DNA from: an uncultured Bacteroidota bacterium
Lineage (GTDB): Bacteria; Bacteroidota; Bacteroidia; B-17B0; Aurantibacillaceae
Assembly: GCA_903923915.1 (NCBI GenBank)
Contig: CAIXZI010000509.1
Location: 1 to 5,594, forward strand
Direction of reading: 5' to 3'
DNA length: 5,594 bases
Under the pieces are notes generated by a model, which saw nothing but the letters and a program-made list of their open reading frames with translations, made no database searches and was not told the DNA's origin. Made by a program: the position numbers and the translations under genes. Shown one piece after another: positions 1 through 5,594 of this stretch. Numbering within the stretch: the first letter of the stretch is position 1; every line of letters begins with the position of its first letter.

Positions 1-1909
1 AGCCACCTGTAGGGAAGATGGGGTTACCTTGCAGAGAATTTCGGCTTATGTTAAAATTGGTTTTAAAGTTATTTACATACCCAGTAGGAAAAGCAAAAAC
101 ACTGGCGTTATAAAGCACATAGTATGAATAACTCGGACTAACAAAAAACGAAAAATAATCATCCGGCCATTTTAAACGCTTTGCAAAACTTACGTTTCCG
201 GTCATGGATGTCATGTACGAAGCATTTGGGTTTGTTACATGAATGCCGTTTACTTTTACGGTACGACCAACACCATTAAAGTTTTGCACGGTATAATAAG
301 CTCCTACGGTTAATGAGTTTGGTTTTTTCCCGCCAAGCCAAGGTTCGGAAAAAGAAACGTTATAGCTTTGATAATAGAGGCCACTACTTTGTGCACGAAC
401 GCTTAATCGCTGTCCATCACCTGCCGGTAAAGGACTCCAAGAGTCTTTCTTAAAAATATTTTTAGCCGAAAAATTATTAAAGGTAACCCCCAGTGTACCT
501 ATAATACGCCCAGAGCCATAACCACCCGATAATTCTATTTGATCGTTTGGTTTTTCTTCAACCGTATAAGCAATATCAACTGTTCCATCGGCCGGATTTG
601 GTTTTGGTTCTACACCTAATTTTTCTGCATTAAAATATCCTAACTGTTGTAACTCACGTTGGGTACGCATAATATCCGATCGCCTGAAAAGCTGACCGGG
701 CTTGGTTCGCAGTTCACGCATAACAACATGGTCGTTTGTTTTTGTGTTTCCGCTTACGGTTACTCGATTTATAATAGCTTGTTTGCCTTCATACAAATGC
801 ACTTCTAAATCAATCGAATCGTTTTGTACGTTAACCTCACTTGGGGTAATCTGAAAAAACAAATATCCATCATCCATATATAACGAACTAATATCGTAAC
901 CACTTGGATTGCTGTACAGTTTTTGATCTAAAATTGCCTGATTAAAAATGTCTCCTTTTTTAATGCCTAAAATGGTATCAAGCTGCCCGCTACGATATTT
1001 GCTGTTACCCGCCCAGCTTATGTTATGAAAATAATATTTATGTCCTTCATCGATAGTAATATCAATTTTTACGCGGTTTTTTGAAACAAAATAAACGGTG
1101 TCTTTTGCAATATGCGCATCTCTATAACCAAGTGTAAGGTATTTATCTATTATTTTTGGCTCATCTTTTTCTAAGTTATCTTCTAAATATTTACCTGAGT
1201 TATAAAACGTGTACCAGCGGTAGCGTTTGGTGTCTTTAAGCCTGCCGCGCAAACCAAAACCATTTTTTATAGAATATCCGCCCGATTTAAGAACTGTGTT
1301 TCCATAAAAAGTAACGTCTTTTACACGCACTTTACTTCCTTTATCAACCACAATAAACAAAGCAACTTTATTTTTACCCGATTTATCTTCTTCTGTTCTT
1401 ACTTCAACCTTTGCGCCGTAATAACCCTTGTCTTTATAATAATCTTTTACAATGTTTTTGGTGTTTCCAATCAACTGATCGGTTACAATTTTACCTGTTA
1501 TCAAATGTATTTTTTTACGAATTTCATCTGCTTCCGATTTTTTAGAAACGCCTTTAAATGTATAACGACCTAAACGTGGCTTCTCAATTAAAACAATTTT
1601 TAAAAAAATATCGTTGCCAATAATTTTATCTACATTAATTTGAATATCATCAAAAAAACCTTGTTTCCAAAGAGCTTTAACGGCATCTGAAAATTTTTCG
1701 CCGGGTACTTTTACGCGTTGCCCGGGTACCAAGCCAGATACCAGTCGTAATACGTTTTTATCAAGTGTGGTTATTCCTTCTATCTCTGTTCCGGCAATAT
1801 TGTATTCTTTTGGGTTAGCATAATCAATTTGATCTTCGCCCAAAACTACCTGCGATGAAGCAATTTTAGCTACACATAAAAACAATAATATGAGAAGGTG
1901 TTTTTTCAA
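1..1909 (-). CDS. bamA: Outer-membrane protein assembly factor BamA (C-terminus beyond window)
   Basis: This is the central Omp85-family subunit of the BAM complex, which folds and inserts beta-barrel proteins into the outer membrane. I translated 636 codons and found no stop or frameshift. Residues 1-19 look like a signal peptide (KKHLLILLFLCVAKIASSQ). Five POTRA-like repeats follow, at roughly 37-113, 114-194, 195-291, 292-377 and 378-456, each with the beta-alpha-alpha-beta pattern and glycine-rich turns such as GYYGAKVEV and LGYFNAEKL. The barrel begins near residue 457 (QIELSGGYGSG). The last visible residues, NPIFPTGG, match a motif conserved inside BamA barrels. The remaining strands lie off the left edge. 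The start is TTG at 1909-1907: the uppS stop lies three codons upstream in the same frame, and no ATG occurs before the signal peptide. The gene follows uppS by 6 nt and is almost certainly co-transcribed with it. The family assignment is very secure. Confidence 0.96.
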   Translation of the reverse strand, partial: MKKHLLILLFLCVAKIASSQVVLGEDQIDYANPKEYNIAGTEIEGITTLDKNVLRLVSGLVPGQRVKVPGEKFSDAVKALWKQGFFDDIQINVDKIIGNDIFLKIVLIEKPRLGRYTFKGVSKKSEADEIRKKIHLITGKIVTDQLIGNTKNIVKDYYKDKGYYGAKVEVRTEEDKSGKNKVALFIVVDKGSKVRVKDVTFYGNTVLKSGGYSIKNGFGLRGRLKDTKRYRWYTFYNSGKYLEDNLEKDEPKIIDKYLTLGYRDAHIAKDTVYFVSKNRVKIDITIDEGHKYYFHNISWAGNSKYRSGQLDTILGIKKGDIFNQAILDQKLYSNPSGYDISSLYMDDGYLFFQITPSEVNVQNDSIDLEVHLYEGKQAIINRVTVSGNTKTNDHVVMRELRTKPGQLFRRSDIMRTQRELQQLGYFNAEKLGVEPKPNPADGTVDIAYTVEEKPNDQIELSGGYGSGRIIGTLGVTFNNFSAKNIFKKDSWSPLPAGDGQRLSVRAQSSGLYYQSYNVSFSEPWLGGKKPNSLTVGAYYTVQNFNGVGRTVKVNGIHVTNPNASYMTSMTGNVSFAKRLKWPDDYFSFFVSPSYSYYVLYNASVFAFPTGYVNNFKTNFNISRNSLQGNPIFPTGG

Positions 1910-1915
1910 AGCAGC

Positions 1916-2668
1916 TTATGCGTTATTTTTTATTTGTTCGCCTGTTTTGCCAAAGCGACGTTCGCGTTGCTGATAATTTACAATGGCCTGATAAAAATGT
2001 TCTTTTCTAAAATCGGGCCAAAGCACATCGGTAAAATAAAACTCGGCGTAAGCTAATTGCCATACCAAAAAATTACTAATGCGGTGCTCGCCGCTGGTGC
2101 GTATCATCAACTCGGGATTAGGAATGCCTTTGGTAGATAATTTACTTTCAAATAGAGCTTCTGTTATGTCGTTCGGGTTTAAATTTCCGTTTTTGGCTTC
2201 TTCAGCAATTTGTTTTATGGCATTTACAATCTCCCACTTGGCAGAATAACTGAGTGCCAAAACCAGCGACAAACCTGTGTTTTTAGACGTTTCGGCCATT
2301 GCTTCGTTTAGTTGTTTCACGCATTTTTCGGGCAAACTGTTTGTGTCGCCAATGGTTAATAAACGTATATTATTCTTGTTTAGTGTGGGGGTTTCTGCAT
2401 GAATTGTTTTTACCAAAAGTTCCATCAGGGCAGATACCTCATCACCCGGACGGTTCCAGTTCTCTGTACTAAAAGCATAAAGGGTAAGGTATTTAATGCC
2501 CAATTCGGCGGCGGCTTCAACGGTTTCTTTAACCGATTTAACACCGTTTTGATGCCCAAAAATACGCGCTGCACCCTGTAGTTTTGCCCACCTACCATTA
2601 CCATCCATGATAATAGCAACGTGAGCCGGAAGCTTAGCTAAATTTATTTCTTTCTTAAGTTTTTCCAC
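1916..2668 (-). CDS. uppS: Isoprenyl transferase / undecaprenyl diphosphate synthase
   Basis: This cytosolic cis-prenyltransferase condenses isopentenyl diphosphate units onto farnesyl diphosphate to make the C55 carrier lipid used for peptidoglycan and surface glycans. At 250 residues it has the usual family length. Diagnostic motifs are HVAIIMDGNGRWAK (16-29), with the catalytic Asp at D22, then H39 in FGHQNG, the FSTENWNRP loop (66-74), and RTSGEHRISNF (190-200) followed by E209 and FTDVLWPDF. By similarity to the E. coli enzyme these supply the diphosphate- and Mg-binding residues. The start is GTG at 2668: an in-frame TAG lies about 14 codons upstream with no ATG or TTG between, and the next ATG is residue 21, inside the active-site motif. 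No clear Shine-Dalgarno sequence is visible. It lies 50 nt after the hemoglobin gene and 6 nt before bamA. An ordinary, intact copy. Confidence 0.97.
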   Translation of the reverse strand: MEKLKKEINLAKLPAHVAIIMDGNGRWAKLQGAARIFGHQNGVKSVKETVEAAAELGIKYLTLYAFSTENWNRPGDEVSALMELLVKTIHAETPTLNKNNIRLLTIGDTNSLPEKCVKQLNEAMAETSKNTGLSLVLALSYSAKWEIVNAIKQIAEEAKNGNLNPNDITEALFESKLSTKGIPNPELMIRTSGEHRISNFLVWQLAYAEFYFTDVLWPDFRKEHFYQAIVNYQQRERRFGKTGEQIKNNA

Positions 2669-2718
2669 CGTTTTAAAACGAATGCGAAGATAATAAAATA
2701 AGCGTACCTATTTTGGGT

Positions 2719-3084
2719 CTAAACCCCTTTGTTAATTTGGTTTAATTTGCTCAAGAAGGTGTACTTAAGTAGCTCTGCGCGTTGTTTGGCAAGGTTGGCT
2801 TTTTCGCCTTCAAAAAAATCGTTTACAGTTTTGTTAAAATGAAATATCCAATGTTCAAATTCGGGTTCGTGTAGGTTTAAGCCCACGTGTTTATCAAATA
2901 CATTGCCCTTATAACCTTCTTTATCCAACAAAATAAAGCCCCAAAACGCTATCATTCGCGGAAAATGACTTGGAAAATCTATATCCTTAAAATGTGGGGC
3001 AAGCACCTCATCTTTTAAAACGCGACTATAAAACGTTTTTACTAAAAACTCTACGCGCTGCTCTGTATCTATATCTGGTAACAT
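2719..3084 (-). CDS. Group III truncated hemoglobin
   Basis: This is a small (121 aa) soluble heme protein with the truncated 2-over-2 globin fold. It resembles group III globins such as Campylobacter jejuni Ctb when aligned from memory. Visible matches are Tyr19 at helix position B10 (FYSRV), His40 at the distal E7 position exactly eight residues before Trp48 (FW), the proximal heme ligand His66 at F8 (DKHVGLNL), and Trp79 at G8 (EHWIFHF). This set is typical of group III. Members bind oxygen or nitric oxide, and proposed roles are NO/peroxide detoxification or oxygen handling; the actual ligand here cannot be read from sequence. An in-frame TAG directly precedes the ATG, so the start is fixed. 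No signal peptide or reductase domain is present, so an external electron donor would be needed. It sits 118 nt after nadK, across a palindromic repeat, and 50 nt before uppS. The family call is strong; its physiological role is unknown. Confidence 0.92.
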   Translation of the reverse strand: MLPDIDTEQRVEFLVKTFYSRVLKDEVLAPHFKDIDFPSHFPRMIAFWGFILLDKEGYKGNVFDKHVGLNLHEPEFEHWIFHFNKTVNDFFEGEKANLAKQRAELLKYTFLSKLNQINKGV

Positions 3085-3098
3085 CTATTTCGTTTTTT

Positions 3099-3165
3099 GC
3101 CACAGATTTCGCTGATTATCACAGATAAATAAACTTAAATCCGCGGCATCTGTGAAATCTGTGGC
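3099..3165. repeat. Intergenic palindromic repeat built from CACAGATT-like units
   Basis: A perfect 12-bp inverted repeat, GCCACAGATTTC at 3099-3110 and GAAATCTGTGGC at 3154-3165, encloses 43 nt. Inside it a second pair, CACAGAT (3120-3126) and ATCTGTG (3148-3154), extends the symmetry. Each arm is made of about three 9-10 nt variants of the same unit, for example CATCTGTGA then AATCTGTGG on the right. More degenerate unit-like sequence (GCGTTATCCGCGTGCC) continues to about 3201, next to the nadK stop. Similar CACAGATT palindromes are, from memory, scattered between genes in many Bacteroidota. A transcript could fold into a long imperfect hairpin separating nadK from the hemoglobin message. 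Any function in termination, RNA stability or mobility is inference. Confidence 0.85.
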
Positions 3166-3202
3166 TACTGTTTTGTAATCCCCCTGCGTTATCCGCGTGC
3201 CA

Positions 3203-4084
3203 TTAATTACGTTTATCTAAACCCCACATTAATTTATTGCGCAAGGTGTTGAAGAAGTTTTGTCCGTTTAGATTAATTAAATTAAAGCGATAATCGGCCT
3301 TCTTTAAAATTACCTCATCATCTGTTTGAATGGTGGCTTGTTTAGAATCTAATGAGATTAAATTTTGTTTGTCTCTGCCTTTAATTTTTAAGGATATTTC
3401 TGATTTATCATTAATAACAATAGGACGAACATTAAGGTTATGCGGTGCAATAGGTGTTAAAATAAAACTCTCTGAAGTAGGCTCTAGTATTGGACCGCCA
3501 CAGCTTAAAGAATAAGCCGTTGAACCTGTTGGAGTAGAAATAATCAAACCATCTGCCCAATAAGAATTTAAAAATATACCATCCAAATGCACATCTATAC
3601 TTAGCATAGATGATGAATCTTTTTTTACCAAGGTGCATTCGTTTAAGGCTACGTTCATCTCAAACAAATTGTTTGGTTTTTGTAATTGTAACAAAGCGCG
3701 CGAGTGTATGGTGTATTGTTTTTCTATTAATTTATCAATGGCACTGGTGTAATCTTCTTTATAAACGCTGGCTAAAAAACCTAAACGCCCTGTATTTACA
3801 CCAAGCACGGGTACGCCTGTATCTCCAATAAAATGAAGGGTTTCAAGCATGGTGCCATCTCCGCCTAACGAAATTAAATAATCAGGGTTTTGTTGTTTTA
3901 AATCTTCGTGCGATGAAAAAGTAGCTATGTCTAAATTAAAGCCAAACTCTTTTTTCAAAAACAAATAATAGGGTTCAAATACAACTAAGTTGATGCCCTC
4001 TTTGTTTAAACGGGTGTTTAGTGTTTTTACATAATCAGGCACATTATCTTTTACCGGACGGGCGTAAAAAGCAACGGTCATCAT
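3203..4084 (-). CDS. nadK: NAD kinase
   Basis: This enzyme phosphorylates NAD to NADP in the cytosol, using ATP or polyphosphate as donor, and so sets the NADP(H) pool. The 293-residue length is typical for bacteria. The N-terminal Rossmann-like half holds GGDGT (74-78), with D76 as the expected catalytic base, followed by GVNTGRLGFL (95-104). The C-terminal beta-sandwich half holds ALNEC around N148-E149, ADGLIISTPTGSTAYSLSCGG (177-197) and PIAPHNL (211-217). All family signatures are intact. The start lies within an ATGATGA sequence in which the upstream CBS gene ends, so ATG at 4084 overlaps that gene by 4 nt and the next codon (4081) is also ATG; either could initiate. This implies translational coupling to the CBS gene. 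The hemoglobin gene follows after 118 nt, across a palindromic repeat. Confidence 0.97.
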   Translation of the reverse strand: MMTVAFYARPVKDNVPDYVKTLNTRLNKEGINLVVFEPYYLFLKKEFGFNLDIATFSSHEDLKQQNPDYLISLGGDGTMLETLHFIGDTGVPVLGVNTGRLGFLASVYKEDYTSAIDKLIEKQYTIHSRALLQLQKPNNLFEMNVALNECTLVKKDSSSMLSIDVHLDGIFLNSYWADGLIISTPTGSTAYSLSCGGPILEPTSESFILTPIAPHNLNVRPIVINDKSEISLKIKGRDKQNLISLDSKQATIQTDDEVILKKADYRFNLINLNGQNFFNTLRNKLMWGLDKRN

Positions 4085-4743
4085 ATATCGAGGTATTTAA
4101 TAAATTCGTTAAACTTGGTTTTCAAATCATCTTCATAACCCGATTGGTGATACGATGCTTTTACTTCATAATTATAACGATAAAATGTTTGCAGCACACG
4201 GGTTAAATCGTCTCTGTTTATTTTTAGCGTGACTTGTATCCTGGTGCTATCAGGCAACGAAGTTACATAACAGCTTAAAATTTTTGCGTCGTTTCCTTCA
4301 ACAATACTTGCAATTTGGGTAAGTGAGTAATCGTTTTTATTAAGCTCAAGTTCAATAATACCGCCTTGTTCCATAACAGCAGATAAACTTGCTAACCTAT
4401 CTAAAACGCTTTTTTGAGTGATATTACCCATGTAATTATCTTTCTCATCAAGAATAGGAATTAGCGTAAGGTGCAAGCCAGACATAATACGAAGCGCATC
4501 AAAAGCATGTTGCGATTGGTGTATTTGTGGTTTTATATAATTAAAATGATTGGCTGTGATTTTACTTTTAGTGTTTGCCACATCCAACAATTCAGCCTCA
4601 GACACAAGACCTGCCAATTTCTTGTTGTGCAACACAGGCAAATGCGTTACCTTAAATTCCTCCATCCAGTGCAGCGCTTGCTCAACGGTATCAGAGTCTT
4701 TAATGGCTGGAATATCTTTTGTTATTAAATCGGCTATTAACAT
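4081..4743 (-). CDS. CBS-pair protein with C-terminal ACT-like domain (AcuB-like)
   Basis: This 220-residue soluble protein has no catalytic motif and looks regulatory. Two CBS repeats form a Bateman module: CBS1 at about 1-57 (THLPVLHNKKLAGLVSEAEL) and CBS2 at about 70-120 (LTLIPILDEKDNYMGNITQK). Such pairs usually bind adenine nucleotides such as AMP, ATP, NAD or SAM. Residues 127-198 (GGIIELELNKNDYSLTQIAS, then a second beta-rich stretch) resemble an ACT fold, giving the CBS-CBS-ACT order seen in AcuB-like proteins. The C-terminal tail is charged. ATG at 4743 starts the protein directly at CBS1, as expected. It overlaps nadK by 4 nt, so the two are probably made together. Pairing of a CBS protein with nadK is, from memory, common in Bacteroidota. 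The ligand and target are unknown; the true acuB role in acetoin metabolism should not be assumed. Confidence 0.88.
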   Translation of the reverse strand: MLIADLITKDIPAIKDSDTVEQALHWMEEFKVTHLPVLHNKKLAGLVSEAELLDVANTKSKITANHFNYIKPQIHQSQHAFDALRIMSGLHLTLIPILDEKDNYMGNITQKSVLDRLASLSAVMEQGGIIELELNKNDYSLTQIASIVEGNDAKILSCYVTSLPDSTRIQVTLKINRDDLTRVLQTFYRYNYEVKASYHQSGYEDDLKTKFNEFIKYLDI

Positions 4744-4750
4744 GGTAGTA

Positions 4751-4758
4751 CAAAAGTG
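4751..4758 (-). promoter_or_regulatory. Possible -7 promoter element for the CBS-nadK genes
   Basis: Read on the minus strand this is CACTTTTG, which matches the Bacteroidota -7 consensus TAnnTTTG at five of six fixed positions. It ends 7 nt before the ATG at 4743, which would leave almost no 5' leader. I found no TTTG at the proper distance upstream, so the call is weak. Position in the divergent region is the main support. Confidence 0.35.
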
Positions 4759-4809
4759 CCAATTTTTTTTGGAATATCATTGCTAAAGAAATAGAACACG
4801 AAACACATA

Positions 4810-4952
4810 AAATTTAACCACATAGAATAGAAACATAGTTTTGTTGTTTTAAAGTTTTTCATAGAAAAGCCTTGCTTTTTTCACAGAAGCTATGTTTTAA
4901 AAACTTGTTTTTCTATACCTGCTTTTACCTATGTAACTATGTGGTTAGATTT
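4810..4952. repeat. Large intergenic palindrome with TAACCACATAG ends
   Basis: The outer arms AAATTTAACCACATAG (4810-4825) and CTATGTGGTTAGATTT (4937-4952) are inverted with 15 of 16 positions matching. A second pair, ACATAG (4833-4838) and CTATGT (4929-4934), continues the stem after a short asymmetric insert. The interior has further inverted pieces: AAACATAG (4831-4838) with CTATGTTT (4890-4897), AAGTTTTT (4852-4859) with AAAAACTT (4899-4906), and a small hairpin AAAAGC-CTT-GCTTTT (4865-4879). Some of these pairings exclude each other. The element fills most of the 260-nt divergent gap between the CBS gene and holB and contains no credible coding region. It differs in sequence from the palindrome near 3130. 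It resembles dispersed Bacteroidota intergenic repeats, a judgement made from memory. Confidence 0.8.
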
Positions 4953-4967
4953 GTTGCAAGTCAATTT

Positions 4968-4999
4968 TTTGCGCCCGTTGTTCATTTAAATTATCTTTG
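4968..4999 (+). promoter_or_regulatory. holB: Bacteroidota-type promoter for holB (-33 TTTG, -7 TATCTTTG)
   Basis: TTTG at 4968-4971 and TATCTTTG at 4992-4999 are separated by 20 nt. The second element matches the TAnnTTTG consensus recognised by the primary sigma factor of this phylum at every fixed position, and the spacing falls in the accepted range. The end of the -7 box is only 4 nt before the holB ATG at 5004, so transcription should begin at or next to the start codon. Confidence 0.8.
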
Positions 5000-5003
5000 C
5001 CGC

Positions 5004-5594
5004 ATGTTATTTGCGCAAGTTGCAGCTCCCATAGCGTTAAAAAAACGTTTAATAGAAATGGCCTCTACCAAAAGAGTGGCGCATGCCTTGCTGTTTTTAG
5101 GAACCGATGGGGGTGCTCAACTACCTTTAGCAATTGCCTTTGCGCAGTATTTGTTTTGCCATAACCCTACCGAAACAGATAGTTGTAATGTTTGTCCGAG
5201 TTGTATAAAAATAAATAAACTGGCGCATCCCGATTTGAATTTGGTGTTTCCAATCGCGCTTAGTAAAGATGTTCGTTTTAGCGACCATGTTTTAACAGAA
5301 TTTAGAGAAGCTTTTTTAGAATTTCCATACCTGAATATTAACGATTGGTTTAACGCACTTGATGCCGAAAACAAGCAACCCATTATTGCCAAAGACGAGA
5401 GCAACGAAATAATACGAAAACTTAGTTATACCAGCTACGAAGGGCGTGGCAAGGTGATGCTTATTTGGATGCCCGAAAAAATGAACACCGATGCGGCCAA
5501 CAAAATTTTAAAAATTTTAGAAGAACCACCAGAGGATACTTTTTTCTTTTTGGTATCCAGTGCTTCAGACGGTTTGCTGCCAACCATTATTTCG
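5004..5594 (+). CDS. holB: DNA polymerase III delta' subunit (C-terminus beyond window)
   Basis: Delta' is the non-ATPase AAA+ member of the clamp-loader complex, which places the sliding clamp on primed DNA. The 197 codons in the window are open to the right edge. The N-terminus (MLFAQVAAPIALKKRLIEMA, then HALLFLGTDGG) aligns with the family from residue 1, which supports ATG at 5004 over the internal ATG at 5058. The P-loop position (33-40, GTDGGAQL) lacks the Walker A lysine, as expected for delta', which does not hydrolyse ATP. Cys52, Cys61, Cys64 and Cys67 form the zinc-binding cluster of the family. NKILKILEEPPEDTFFFLVS (167-186) and LLPTIIS at the edge are the hallmark clamp-loader segment leading into the SRC motif, whose Arg and Cys lie just outside. 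It is divergent from the CBS gene and has its own promoter. Confidence 0.93.
   Translation, partial: MLFAQVAAPIALKKRLIEMASTKRVAHALLFLGTDGGAQLPLAIAFAQYLFCHNPTETDSCNVCPSCIKINKLAHPDLNLVFPIALSKDVRFSDHVLTEFREAFLEFPYLNINDWFNALDAENKQPIIAKDESNEIIRKLSYTSYEGRGKVMLIWMPEKMNTDAANKILKILEEPPEDTFFFLVSSASDGLLPTIIS

Noticed and set aside
1907..1921. uppS and bamA share one reading frame, suggesting a fused protein or readthrough product.
   Set aside because: A clear TAA separates them, and bamA has its own signal peptide directly after the TTG. A cytosolic enzyme fused ahead of an export signal would make no sense.
2685..2692. Minus-strand TATCTTCG upstream of uppS as a -7 promoter box.
   Set aside because: It breaks the TTTG core and has no TTTG about 20 nt upstream. 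The genes are close enough to be co-transcribed, so a separate promoter is not supported.
2716..2727. Minus-strand GGGTTTAGACCC hairpin spanning the hemoglobin stop codon as a terminator.
   Set aside because: The stem is only four base pairs and no run of T follows on the minus strand.
3610..3831. Open plus-strand frame inside nadK.
   Set aside because: It lies antisense to a fully conserved enzyme, has no recognisable domain and no promoter, and is best explained as a shadow frame. Other antisense frames inside uppS, nadK, the CBS gene and holB were dropped for the same reason.
3099..4952. The two intergenic palindromes as parts of a CRISPR array or the ends of one transposon.
   Set aside because: The repeats differ in sequence, there are no regular spacers, and the genes between them are ordinary chromosomal ones with no transposase.

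Overview
This AT-rich window looks like chromosomal housekeeping DNA from a member of the Bacteroidota. Three things suggest this. The envelope gene order is a CBS-domain gene, nadK, uppS and bamA. A good match to the Bacteroidota promoter (TTTG, 20 nt, TATCTTTG) lies just upstream of the right-hand gene. The translation starts lack Shine-Dalgarno sequences. I cannot name a genus.

Layout: positions 4743 down to 1 hold five genes read leftwards on the minus strand. They are a CBS/ACT-like regulatory protein, NAD kinase (nadK, 4-nt overlap with the CBS gene), a group III truncated hemoglobin, isoprenyl diphosphate synthase (uppS) and the outer-membrane assembly factor BamA (bamA, cut off by the left edge). 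A 118-nt gap holding a palindromic repeat separates nadK from the hemoglobin gene. Another 50 nt separates the hemoglobin gene from uppS, and only 6 nt lie between uppS and bamA. A 260-nt divergent intergenic region (4744-5003) carries a second, unrelated palindromic repeat and a strong promoter. After it, holB (DNA polymerase III delta' subunit) runs rightwards and is cut off by the right edge.

How the genes fit together: uppS makes the C55 lipid carrier for peptidoglycan and surface glycans, and bamA inserts outer-membrane beta-barrels, so they form an envelope-biogenesis pair. The CBS protein and NAD kinase are probably translationally coupled, and the CBS protein may link nucleotide status to NADP supply, though this is inference. 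The hemoglobin is the accessory-looking member. holB is a replication gene with its own promoter.

I see no mobile element, CRISPR array, tRNA or rRNA. The points most worth a second look are the near-leaderless arrangement of holB, consecutive non-ATG starts for uppS (GTG) and bamA (TTG), the two intergenic palindromes, and the hemoglobin gene between nadK and uppS.
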